A stretch of 64,000 nucleotides of DNA. Source: Poronia punctata (lineage: Eukaryota > Ascomycota > Sordariomycetes > Xylariales > Xylariaceae). Shown here one piece after another: positions 23,964 through 35,379 of the stretch. Below the pieces are notes generated by a model. The model saw only the letters and a list, made by a program, of their open reading frames with translations, made no database searches and was not told where the DNA came from. The stretch's first letter is position 1. The number at the start of each line of letters is the position of its first letter. A program made the translations under genes and the position numbers. The DNA lies in assembly GCA_022579005.1 (NCBI GenBank), contig MU401551.1:62001-126000 (forward strand), read 5' to 3'.

Positions 23964-24724
23964 ATGTTGGCTACGATGCCGGCTCATACATTCAGTTTCG
24001 AGTTTTCCTCGCCGCACCGGCCGGCAGTGCCTTCGCCGCTCTCCTCTTCACCTTTGCGTCCGTCGCAGTCATCCCCGCCCCTCTCACCACGAGACACAAA
24101 CGCACTACCACGACGTGGCATACAATCGTCTCCTATACGGGGCCCTCCCTCCAAGTTCAAATACGCTTCGCGGAACATCAAACCGAACCCTTTACGATTG
24201 AGCCGTGAGAAGACGCAAGAGGGCAGAAGGAACCTGTTCATGAAGAATGTACGGCAACGGGCCGATGACAGAAAGTGGGAGCAGAGGGGAGGCGACCAAG
24301 AAGTGCGTATCTACGGAGGCTCTTTGGTAATACGTTGGCAATGCATCTCGACTAACTGACATCGTAGACATTGAAACTAGAATGGCAGGTCTTGAACCGG
24401 AAATGGAGAGAACAAAAGGCCGCCGACCTGGATGGGTTCGTGTTTGAAGAGGACATTGAAGATATTCCGGAAGAACCGGAAACAGTGCCCTTCGAAACCG
24501 ACGACATGATGGTAGATGTCGTCGCCCAGGAAGAGGAGGCCGAAATGAACGCCATGTTATCACTACTCGATACCACATTGTCTTCCCGGACAGCCGCACC
24601 ACCAGATACATCCACATTAGCGGACGACGACGACTACGACGCTTTGTTCATGGATATCCTGACTCAAGAAGACGGTGGTGGGACAGGGTTTGCCGCACCA
24701 TCAAGCCAAATGGACTTGTCTTAA
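23964..24724 (+). CDS. Hypothetical protein with acidic C-terminus
   Basis: Two exons, 23964-24302 and 24368-24724, both phase 0, with donor GTGCGT and acceptor CGTAG, give 231 aa. The N-terminal half is Ser/Pro-rich (SSPLRPSQSSPPLSPRD, with several S/T-P sites). A conserved-looking core follows across the splice: FMKNVRQRADDRKWEQRGGDQE, then TLKLEWQVLNRKWREQKA, predicted amphipathic helix. The C-terminal half is very acidic and ends DDDYDALFMDIL. I do not recognise the family. Composition suggests a nuclear, phosphorylated adaptor or chromatin-associated protein, which is inference. It converges with PEX19 225 bp downstream. Confidence 0.75.
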
Positions 24725-24949
24725 TGCCGATGTGCTTTATGTTTGCTACTTTACAGGGATTTTCATGCATTTTCGCGCTGGCGTTATGGGACAGGTCAAC
24801 ATTTGGCGTAAGAGGGTTATTAGGATTCTATAATCTTGATTGGCGGTAGTGCCTTGTATCTGCAGTGTGATGGTGCGGCTCAGTGTCGCAAAGCTGCAAG
24901 AATTGATGTATAATGATGGTATTCCTAGAGGGTTAAAGACGCCATTATC

Positions 24950-26087
24950 TTACTGGGGCGTGCATGAATCCTCTGGGGCATCGAGAACCTCTTTAGCTGA
25001 GGGCATATCTCCGACGAGGTCGTGCGGTGGTGATCCAGCTGCTTGCATCTGGAAATGTGATTAGCAAAATTGCCATCCAACAGTCCCAGTTTCGCTTACT
25101 TTTTGCATCCTGTCCACGATGTACTCCCGATCTGCTGCATTAGAGTCAGAATATCTTGGTTCTTCGAATTTAGCGACCATCTCAGCTACAAGAACTTGCT
25201 GTTCCTGATATCGCTTCAGATCGTCCTTAGATACTGTGTCTTTGTTTTTCTCCATCCAGTCTGGGAACTTGTCGTTAAGCTCCTTCATAGGCTCGTATAG
25301 AATTTCCTTGTTGGTGAGTTGTTCCATCATGCCCATTAATAACTTGGAAAAGTCTTCTTCATTGCCATCGCCTCCTGGCACGTCCTTCATAGCCTTCAGC
25401 ATCTCGGCAATAAAATCGTCCTCCGATCCTTTAGCGGTAGCAGCTGCCGTTGCCTGCTCACCCGATGCTTGCATTCTTTCCATCGTCCGCTTAATGGTCT
25501 CCTGGAAAGAGGCATCCTGGCTTAGTTCTGCAGCCATCGCTTCGGCAGATTTTGTTATCGAAGGGGTTTCATCGCTTGGGCCGGCTTCTGTGGAGCCACC
25601 CGCAAGTCCTTGAAATATGCGCTCAAACTGGGCTTGTATGTCCGGCTACAAGACGTTAATGGGAAAAACGAAAACGAAGCAAACATGCAATTTAGTAGAA
25701 GACCAAACTTACCGTACCATCCAAATCACCCATTAATTCCGCCATACCAGCTTGCAACTGTTTCTCGAAATCTTCTTCCGAGAATTCGTCTGATTCTGGT
25801 AATGAGGCATCCGCATGTGATGATTCGTCTTTGGCGGCCGGAGGAGCGAACGTTGAGGGGGCAGAGGGAGCGGCAGCAGCTTTCGGGACAGGCGTCTTTC
25901 CCGAGTTCAGCTTCACGGCCGAGAACTCATCCAGCATGTCGTCCAGATCGTCTAGATCGTCCTCATCCGGATCCGCTGCATCATCGGCATCGCTCACATG
26001 GTCGATAGCTTTGGGTTCTGTACTGGGGGCCTCATCTTTCGGCTTCGACTGTTCGCCAGCTATGCTGCTGGCCTTTTCCGCCTCCAT
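24950..26087 (-). CDS. PEX19: Peroxisomal membrane protein import receptor Pex19
   Basis: Three exons, 25713-26087, 25100-25645 and 24950-25048, give 339 aa. The N-terminus has the acidic EDDLDDLDDMLDEFS motif that binds Pex3. The middle contains the helical receptor domain (FEKQLQAGMAELMGDLDG, DIQAQFERIFQGLA, FQETIKRTMERMQASG, DFIAEMLKAMKD, LMGMMEQLTNKEILYEPMKE). The protein ends in CTPQ, a CaaX-type box for farnesylation, found in the small third exon. Pex19 binds newly made peroxisomal membrane proteins in the cytosol and delivers them to Pex3. All introns are GT-AG. Recovering the CaaX box only by splicing the last 99-bp exon supports the model. Confidence 0.94.
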
Positions 26088-27421
26088 TGGGGCGGCAAGG
26101 CTTGGGTATGTACAAATGACGACGTAGCAATCGCAACACGGGTCCGTCTACTGCAGGCAAGGAACAATCCAATATATTGCCAAAGGAACCCCACAAGCCC
26201 CGCGCGGGGATATTCTCCTTTGCAGGTTGTATAACGCTTTGACGACCGATGTTTGTGATAATTATCAAACTACTACAGGTGTATTTGAAATGGCGCGGTA
26301 ATCACCGTAGTATTGCTTTCGATATGATCTACTGGGTAAGTTAAACTTGACCATTGGCAAGAAAGAATCGCAAGTCATTCTGCAGTTTGCCGAGGCGTTG
26401 ATTCTTGGCGCTGGCGTGGGGAATCACCAACCAGGATGTCCACGCCGATGCTTGTATTCAGTAAGTATCTCTAGTGACAGGAACCACCTCACTATTGCGC
26501 GTAGGACAGGTCTTCAGGTGATCGATGATGTACATCTACTAGGTACGTCGATATGTACATTATGTCCCTCAACGTAGGTACAGCCCCCTAGAATTTTCTG
26601 TCCCCTCGCATGTGCCTGTCCATCCGGTACAAATAGAGGTACCGTAAGTGCTCAGCGATAACATCGGAAGCATGTGGGCGGCGGTTACCTAGTGGGGTAT
26701 GTATACTGTGTAGCTTAAAATCATCACAGCCATATCTTGCATCCTTACACTGTGTGCTAGGTCCTCAGTTTCTGACCTACGACGGTACAAAATATTGCAC
26801 TCTGACAAAGAATCCCTGTATGTAATTTTCGAAACTGCCTGAGCAACGGACCAGCCAATCACATGTGGTGTTTTGCATGCATCTATCAGTGATTACCTTA
26901 GTAGCAGCCTCACTTGTTTGGTGGAAGTCGCGACCTCTCAAAGACCAACATCTCCTGGTACCTCTTAATACCTGTAAGTTGCCTCCGAGATCTAGACATA
27001 CCCTCCTTGCATGTTTTGTAGGTAGGTAGTAAACAGCATATCCAGCTTGAAAAGGTGTCCAACGTTTTCTAGGAGACCTATCCCACCTCAGACAACCTAC
27101 CCCGCGGGTCCGTGTAGTCCGAACCTGCAAAGAAAAGAGACCATATGTGCAATATACGGCTTTGTCCAGTATAGCTGAGGGTCACATCTCTGCCTGCGTG
27201 CATCCAGTCCTGGTCCACCACGACTACCTACACGTACTCAACCTAAACCCGCATCTACTCCAAGATCTGCATCATAAGGTACCTGACCATTAGCCTTCCG
27301 CGCAAGTCTGCCGGTTCGAGAATCTTTTCTGTCGCATTTTAGCATTTGCGCCGGTCCGCCAACTGGATAAGACTACGTCGACTACCACTTGCGCACTCGG
27401 CATTTGTGCCTACTCACCAAG
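26088..27421. promoter_or_regulatory. Divergent upstream region of PEX19 and UBC9
   Basis: 1.3 kb between two divergent genes. It includes GTAGGTAC-type motifs near 26570 and 27020. No ORF with recognisable content. Confidence 0.45.
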
Positions 27422-28113
27422 ATGTCGCTCTGCACCTTGCGTCTAGGCGAAGAGAGGTTCGTGATACATGATGACTCTGCGAAGCGTTCGTGCACCTCAA
27501 GCCGCGCATACTGATTTTATGGTAACCACAGGAAGCACTGGCGGAAGGATCATCCCTTTGGCTTCTGGGCTAGGCCGGTTAAGAACGCTCAGGGGGTACT
27601 CGATCTTAAGACCTGGGAATGTGGCATTCCTGGCAAGGAGAAGACGATATGGGAAGGTGGTCTCTTCAAAATGACTATGACTTTCCCTGATGGTATGCGC
27701 TCAGATTTTTCTAGTGACAAGCTGTCGGCGACATTGACGCTAACCCGATCATCACGCCTCTAGAGTATCCTACGAAACCGCCGAAATGTAAGTCTCCGTC
27801 CGCCGCATGCTCGTAGGTACTACGAGAACTATGTGCCTAACACTATCAACTCTTTGCAGGCAAGTTCACTCCGCCGTTGTTTCATCCCAATGTTTACCCA
27901 TCAGGGACCGTCTGTCTCTCGATCCTCAACGAAGATGAAGGTTGGCGACCCGCGATTACCGTCAAACAAATTGCCCTCGGTGTACAGGACCTACTAGACA
28001 ACCCAAACCCCGAATCACCTGCGCAAGCCGAAGCGTACAATCTGTTCAAGAAAGACCGTGTCGAATACGAGAGGCGAGTCAAGCGTGAGGTTCGAGCAAA
28101 CCAGGCCACTTAG
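27422..28113 (+). CDS. ubc9: SUMO-conjugating enzyme E2 (Ubc9)
   Basis: Four exons, 27422-27456, 27532-27692, 27764-27787 and 27860-28113, give 157 aa, the usual length. The third exon is only 24 bp (EYPTKPPK). The E2 fold is complete: [35 protein letters not shown], the HPN motif (FHPNVYPSG) and the catalytic Cys at residue 92 in [22 protein letters not shown] follows as in other Ubc9 proteins and separates it from ubiquitin E2s. It accepts SUMO from the E1 and passes it to lysines in psi-K-x-E sites, mostly in the nucleus. All introns are GT-AG. Confidence 0.97.
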
Positions 28114-29055
28114 ACACTTTGCTTGATTATTTCAGCCGAAGTACGATGCCCGCGATCCTTGTTGAAACTTCTGGTCCCTTGACGTTGCAGCCCGACCATT
28201 TGCGGCACGAAGCGCCTTTGCGCGACTTCGGCGACACTGCGATCCTTCGACCCAACACACTCGACGCTCTGCATGTGGTTTCCAGGGTCTTCTTATCAAT
28301 CAGTGCTGCTCCTTGGCTTTCTATCACATCGAAACGACGCCTATACGGTAATCAACCCGAGTAGATCTGAAGCAGGTGTTGCAACGTAGAGCAGATCACG
28401 CCCCGCCTTACTGGGGGCACTCCGGATCAATGATGTAGCTGGTCGAGACTAGGGTTGCAACGTGTAAACTTTTTCTTTGGCCACTCTAGGCCCCAAGAGC
28501 GGCGTTCATGGTAAAACGGGAGGAATAACGAGTCAACAGATGGGGAAACGGCTTATCTAGGCCCTATAGCCCACTATCTAGATACTGGGAAGAGATGGGG
28601 TGTGCTGGACCAGTCACAAAGTTACCACCCGCCGAGATCGGCACTAGCCCGTTATCGCGAGACATCACTCAGTCATCCTCATGTCCAACTAATGAGTTAG
28701 TTTTGGCCTAAAAAGTGGCGAGAGGCGGACAAAAGTTTCAAGTTGCAAGGAAGTCATTTATTTACTATTATATATGCTCTTCTTGTGACGTGATTGTCCC
28801 TGAGGGTTTGTTCTCTTGTTGTTGTTCGTGTATCTCCAATCGCTACCAATCCATCCTTGGTCCGTACGGTACTAGCATTTCAGGTGCTCCTGCCAAGTCA
28901 CTTTCGAGTTCCTGGTCCTACTTCGGTATACATCGTCCTAGACCGGCCTAAATTTGGCGTTTAGGTGGCATAAGTCGAAAAACTATTTCAGTCTTGTGCT
29001 CTGCGCCTAGCCAAGCGTCTCATATCCTACACGACCAAGAATACACGGGAGCAAA
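28114..29055. promoter_or_regulatory. Upstream region of asparagine synthetase
   Basis: About 940 bp between UBC9 and asn2, which run in the same direction. A GAGTCA half of a Gcn4/Cpc1-type site lies at 28530-28535. No full TGA(C/G)TCA palindrome was found by eye. No gene. Confidence 0.4.
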
Positions 29056-31551
29056 ATGTGTGGAATATTTGCTTGCCACAGGTAAGTGCCTTGTGCTTTC
29101 CTCAGTAACGTCTTTTGTATCCTTGAGCGGCGTGGTGTGTTACGCGCGATGGGATGCGATTGGGATGTGTCCTCTCTGATCCCTTTGCCCGTCGGGTATG
29201 GAGGGGCAAGTATAGACAGGCCAGCCACGACAAGATCGCAACCCCGCCAAACAATTTTATATCCCCACGCTGCGCGAAACACGACGTATTAGCTAACGTA
29301 TAACTACGCGCGCAGTCACCCCGACGTGCAAAAGTTCAAGCCTACGGCCTTGAAACTTGCAAGACAGTAAGCGCGCACCATCCCACTTCAGTTCCTGGTT
29401 GTGGGGTTCCAATTGACTAATTCTGCGTAGAGTGCGACACAGAGGTCCCGATTGGAGTGGAAGTGTTATCTGCAACAACACAAGTGAGTGGGCTTGAACG
29501 TCAGATACCGGGTCGTCCACTAACCATTGGCTATAGTCCTCTGCCATGAGAGATTGAGCATTGTCGGCGTTGGTAAGTCGACAGCAAACCCCAACGCTTT
29601 TGAGCGCACCCCGCCTAAAACACAGTCTTTAAGCTAACTTCGCCCGAAGAGTCTGGCGCTCAGCCGCTCACCAACGCGGACGAGAGCATCGTCCTTGCTG
29701 TCAATGGCGAGATTTACAACCACAGACTGATCCGGAAGCACTTGAAGAAGCCGTATCACTTCAAGACAACATCCGATTGCGAAGTCATCATCCCTCTTGT
29801 AAGAGAAACGCCCCTTTTCTCCCCAACTGTGCAATGGGACTGACGTTAGCACCCGCATAGTATCTAGAGTATGGCATCGATGCGCCCAAGTACCTCGACG
29901 GCATGTTCTCTTTCGTATTGTACGACAAGAAACTCGACCGGACCATCGCTGCTCGTGATCCTATCGGTATAACGACCTTCTACCAGGGATGGAACTCCCA
30001 GGAGCCGGGCTCGACATACTTCGCCTCGGAGCTGAAGTGCTTGCACAGCGTTTGTGACAACATCCGCGCATTCCCTCCCGGACACATCTACGACACCAAG
30101 ACACAAGAAACTACCCGGTACTTCGAGCCGAGCTGGTGGGAGGAGTCGCGGGTCCCTGAAACGCCACTGGATCTAACCAAGATCCGCGAGAGCCTAGAGA
30201 AGTCCGTCAGGAAACGGCTCATGGCTGAAGTACCTTACGGAGTGCTACTCTCTGGAGGATTGGATTCGAGCCTGGTCGCTGCCATTGCGCAGAGGGAGAC
30301 GTTGAGACTCAAGAAGGCCGCGCTGGCCTCTAACGGACAGGTGTCCGAATCAGCGGAAGACGCCGATACGGGCGAGGGCCTCGTGGGTATCGACGACGAC
30401 AACAAGCTGTCAACCGTCACGTACCTGCCGCAGCTTAACTCCTTCTCCATCGGTCTGCCCGGGTCGCCCGATAACGAGGCTGCTCTCAAGGTGGCCAAGT
30501 TCCTCGGTACAAAACACCACGTAATGACCTTCACAATCGAAGATGGCCTTAACGCCTTGTCCGATGTTATCTACCATCTCGAGACTTACGACGTGACCAC
30601 TATCCGGGCTTCAACACCCATGTATCTGCTCTCGCGAAAGATCAAGGCCATGGGCGTGAAGATGGTACTCAGCGGCGAGGGTAGCGACGAGATCTTTGGA
30701 GGATACCTCTACTTCCATGCCGCCCCTGATAAGAAGGCCTTCCACGAGGAGACCGTCCGTCGTGTCAAGAACCTGCATCTAGCTGATTGTCTACGGGCCA
30801 ACAAGTCTACATCAGCATGGGGTCTTGAGGCCCGCGTGCCTTTCCTCGATAAAGAAGTAAGTCACAAGAAGCCCACCCAGAAAAAATACATAGAGACGGA
30901 GTGAAAACCATACCGAAAAGATCTTTGCATCGTTACTAATCGTTTGCCTTGTCCTGTAGTTCCTCGAGGTCTGCATGAACATCGATCCCCAGGAGAAGAT
31001 GATAACCAAGGAGCGGCTGGAGAAGTGGATCTTGCGGAAAGCCTTCGACACGTCGGACGATCCTTCGGCAGAGCCTTACCTGCCCGACGAGATTCTATGG
31101 AGACAGAAGGAGCAGTTCTCGGACGGCGTGGGCTACGGCTGGATCGATGCCCTTAAGGACAACGCTGAGCTGCATGTCACCGACGAGATGATGAAGAACC
31201 CCAAGCCCGAGTGGGGTAACGACATCCCGGATACCAAGGAAGCGTAAGTTTACTTCTTGTTCTCTCTCTTATTCCTCCTTTTTCTGGAATTCTCCACGCC
31301 TAATAAATTCGCTAACACATATGTACGCGCTTCTCAGTTACTGGTACCGAACTATGTTTGACGAGCATTTCCCACCTCACTGCGCTTCGACCGTGAAGCG
31401 GTGGACGCCGACCTGGTCTAAACAGTCCGACCCCAGCGGCAGGTATGTACCCTTCTCTCATTTTTTGTACTCCTTTCATGTTTCTTAATGCTGACTCATG
31501 CGGTTCAGGGCTATTGCCATCCACAACCAGAAATACGACAGCACGGCATGA
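29056..31551 (+). CDS. asn2: Asparagine synthetase (glutamine-hydrolysing)
   Basis: Nine exons: 29056-29081, 29316-29366, 29431-29483, 29537-29572, 29650-29798, 29861-30856, 30960-31243, 31338-31442 and 31509-31551. They give 580 aa. It begins MCGIF, so Cys2 is free to act as the N-terminal nucleophile of the glutaminase domain. [18 protein letters not shown] and the [10 protein letters not shown] strand follow. The synthetase domain carries the PP-loop SGGLDSS at residues 236-242 and [11 protein letters not shown]. It makes asparagine from aspartate, glutamine and ATP in the cytosol. Five tiny exons cover the N-terminal 105 residues. At exon 5 the acceptor GAAG at 29649 gives the family [10 protein letters not shown]; an in-frame acceptor 24 nt upstream (CACAG) would add eight residues. 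Glutamine synthetase lies 4 kb away. Confidence 0.95.
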
Positions 31552-32188
31552 GAAGAGGGAAACCCGTCGCGACAAGAAAAAGAAAGAAAAAAGTAGGCAA
31601 CTATAGAGGATGGTTCGTTCTGATTTGAATCGGCGTACATGCATACCTATGTAGATAGCCGTTACGTATCCCTTTTAACGGGATTACATGACAAGCATGC
31701 GGGTTAGTTATACCCAAGTAAAGCGAAATAGAAAGAGTATACTTCTATGAGCGTAAATTCTCGGGTATTAGGGGTTATTCATGTTCTGTCGGCAAAAGTC
31801 GAGGGCCGTAGCTGTGAAAACATATTACATACAAAAAAAAACGTTTATGAGTTTTATTCATTGCAATATACTGGCTCTCCCCGTCCCCTTTTTTTCCAAC
31901 GTGTCATCTTGGATGGCTGAGTGGTGGGTGGTAGGGAAGATGGTTAGGAACAACTCCTGTTTTACTCACTACGGACAGGGGCAAGGGCAAGTATACGAAA
32001 TAAACACTCATATCTTTACAGGGTGGATGAATCGACTGCGTTGGAAACTCACCCGCAAGCTTTGGATATCCTATCCTAAGGCCAGATATTCGCGAAAGAT
32101 GACATAACATTTCAGTTGGGGGGTATCCTAACATTACAAGATTCTACGCAAAAATAACACCACAATTCCCAATATCCCATCCTACTAT
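31552..32188. other. Convergent 3' flank, no gene seen
   Basis: About 640 bp between the ends of asn2 and the rhodopsin-like gene. AT-rich with short A-tracts; no ORF of interest. Confidence 0.5.
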
Positions 32189-33472
32189 TCAATCCATGGA
32201 CCGGCCCATCCTGGTTGTTAAAGACTCGGTAGACGGTAAGCGACTAAACATGGACAGACGTCCGGTACCCGACCATTCGAACGAGTCCAACACGGGCGGT
32301 TTCTCCGAAATGACAGTCACACTACTTATCCCGGAACCTGAACGGCCATCCCCATCCTTCCCACCGACCAAAGGCGCGGAATCACGATGCCGCCGACTGT
32401 TGAAACTACTTATATCACTCGCTTGCTCGGGCTCGACAACATTCTTCGCCTTGGGCTGCTCCTGATTCTGATCCTCGCCCGCTGACGTACGTGTCCAAGT
32501 CCGTCTATACACGTTGCTGACAGCACGCAAGGGATGGAGATGGAGACCGCGCAATAGTGGCGCGCAAGGCGGGAGATTAGCTGCCCATACGCCGAGCCAT
32601 AATTCCGTCATGGCCCAGAATGTCGGGTTGAATATTTTTAACACTAGGGGTGTTTGATCGTCTGGGGGTGACTTGTAGGCGAAATTTAGTCGGCCGACTG
32701 GGTAGGAGACTATGAGGAATATCATGCGGAGGATACTGGCTCCTGTGGATCTATACAAAAAGGGGAAAGTTAGTTAATGGTTGGGGGAAAAGGGGAAGGG
32801 AAAGGGGGAATAGAATTAGACTTACACAGCTCCTAAAAGAAACACAAAACTCGTAGCCCACTTCTTCCCAGTAGGCATCTGCAGACGATTGATATAAAAG
32901 AACGGCAGACCTAGAACCGGCAAATCCGTCGCGACACTAGTAACAGAGAAAGCGAGAAGTAGCGCGCCTCGATTCCCGCATCGATGCAAGGGGATAGTCT
33001 GGTCGTAACCCCAAATAAGTTCGGGATGCTTGCCGCAGATGAGCACGTCGGCGAGAGTGAAAGTTATAGTCCAGAGCGCGACTATCCAAACCAATAAATT
33101 ATTGGAGCGACGGAAACTTCCCCATATACCGAAAATGCGCCGGTAGAAGAATAAGATGGAAAGCTTGATCGCGCCGAAGCCGGCTTTTTCGATGACGATC
33201 ATGGCCCAGTCTATCTGGTGGGATATTATGATGGCGGACTCGTCTTGGTCTTGGACGGCTTCGCCGCCGGTTCCTTTGAGGGAGTTGTAGTATTGGATTC
33301 CGTTGCATGTTATTGATACGAATAGGCCGGCGAGGAGGAGGTAGTCGTCTGTGCTGATCTTCGTGCGCGCGTATGAGAGACGCACCCAGAAGCGCAGGGC
33401 TGTGAGGAATAGGGCGACGACCATGTATACGGAGTATATGGGGATCACGGTTGTTGGCGGGTAGTAAGACAT
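32189..33472 (-). CDS. Seven-transmembrane rhodopsin-domain fungal membrane protein
   Basis: Two exons, 32826-33472 and 32189-32750, give 402 aa. The GTAAGT donor splits a Val codon. Seven hydrophobic segments follow a short lumenal or outer N-terminus: IYSVYMVVALFLTALRF, then ISTDDYLLLAGLFVSIT, the IDWAMIVIEKAGFGAIKLSI region, NLLVWIVALWTITFTLADV, LLLAFSVTSVATDLPVLGLP, ATSFVFLLGAVSTGASILRM and a final segment near NPTFWAMTELWLGVWAANLP. The RTKISTDDYLLLAGL and FYRRIFG motifs are typical of the large fungal rhodopsin-domain (PF20684-type, also called satratoxin SC4-like or PTH11-related) family. The last 140 residues are a hydrophilic Ser/Arg-rich tail, presumably cytoplasmic. A receptor role is common inference for the family, but ligands are unknown. 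Confidence 0.85.
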
Positions 33473-35379
33473 GACGATGACGATGGTGATGGTGATGAAT
33501 GATGACCCGACAGGTTGGTTGAGGTGGGGAATGGGGGCTGTGGTATGTAAGTTGGGTATTTTTCCTACTTCTGTTCAGTTCGCGAGTGTCGTATGTATGG
33601 TATCGGGTACCAAATAAAATAAATAAACTCAAACTCAGTCTTCCCCTTGCGGGAAAACCATGTGGTTCATCTTTTTTTCGTTGTTGTTTCGTGATGTCCT
33701 TCTGAAGGAGAAAAAGGGGAGAGGAGACTGCTGTTTGTTGACGCAGCTTCTCATCTGACACTGGACTAGGTAGATTGATTGAATCAATCGCCTTGAGATA
33801 TTCGAAATGATGAATATATGTCTTTCAATACGAGATATGATATTACTCTGCTAAAAAAAGATGAAGAGTCACTTCTAGAACTCAGTCAGCGCTGAATGAA
33901 GGGATGAAGAATGAATGAATGAATTGTCCTACCCATCCATCCACCACCGTCCACCCATCTTCCCACCCAGCCCTGTGTAACCGAGAAAGTCCGTCAGCTT
34001 CCCATAATCATGAAAAGGCGCCCCTTCCCTCCCAAGCCATACTAGAGTCTAGGCGTTGAACACTCATTGGCTTATCACAAGAAAGCCATCAAGGCTAAGG
34101 CTAAGGCTTGGTGGTTGAATACAACCCCATACCTTTACACATTGGGGAAAAGTACCCAACATATCAAGCTAGTCACCACCATAGCGGATCAATACGCTTT
34201 ATCGAACAGTATATGCGCAACACCATGTGGTGAGTGGTGGCGGAAGGATTCCAAAGGATCAGAATCAGAGAGATCGGCGGAATTCTACTGTGATAACATT
34301 GGCTGATGCCCCCCAAATGGAACAGTAAGAATATCTTGGTATTGTAGCACATGGCACCTCGATCCTTACAACTTTCTGCCTCGGGATATAAAACAACTCA
34401 AAACGAACCTAGAGATAAAGAGGTAGGTATGTTATGTTTACATACCACAAAAGAATGCTATCACGAGAACAAGAAACATCTCTGTTTGCTTGCCACAGGA
34501 TAAGAAAAAAACGGCCCTCTTTCAGCCTTGGCGTTGTTTCTCAGCTCTATCTCATCGTACTCGTAGTGGTGAGTAAGGTATCTTAGGTTAGGTACATACA
34601 TGTAGGTAATACCCTGAACCCGCCCAGATATCTATCGTAGTACAGAATTCCAGAACACATCCATCACTCATCTTTCCCTCCTTGTAATAGATTTACGATA
34701 TCGAGTATTACTTGCATATTGTGCCGTACAATATACCAAAAACGTCCCTTACCTAGACACATACCTGCCGTGCCTGCGTAATTGATGTTCAACACCGGCA
34801 CTGACCGGAGACCTAGCTTGGGTTAGGTAGTCCCAGAATCATGGTCCAAGGAAGTTTTACCCCTCCTAGATACAGTGTGTACTTCACCATTCCGACCGTG
34901 ATGTCATCGTGTGGTGGGGGCATTTTCTTCAGCTCGGCGTCCACAGTGCAAACAACAGGTTCTGAACGGTGATACACTGGCTTACCCTAACTTTACTTTA
35001 GAAGGCGCAATTTGCGAGCCACAGCGAACGCATGAAATATCTTTGGTTACCCAACATCGGTTTATCGTCTTGGATCCCTTGTCGTATGACAGACGGGCCG
35101 TGTCCGCGTACAGATGTTGCTTGAGTTGAACGCTTCATGCCACCAGACATACATGTAACTTACAGTATACACCTACGTGGTACATGTGTATAGTGTCATT
35201 CACGTTTTGTGTACATGTAACACTCTTCCTTTCACGTGAGCATTTTGGAGAAACAGTAGTCTGGGTATCCGTATATTTCAAATTCATAAGCAATTCATAA
35301 CGCACAGGCTGGTCTTATGCAATAAACAATTAAAAAACGGAAAACATAGTATTAATCATGTGGGGGGGTATAAGCCATT
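33473..35379. other. 1.9-kb intergenic region, no gene seen
   Basis: It includes the promoter of the rhodopsin-like gene, a GAATGAATGAATGAATTG microsatellite near 33910 and GTAGGTA-type motifs near 34580-34610. No recognisable coding region. Confidence 0.45.
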
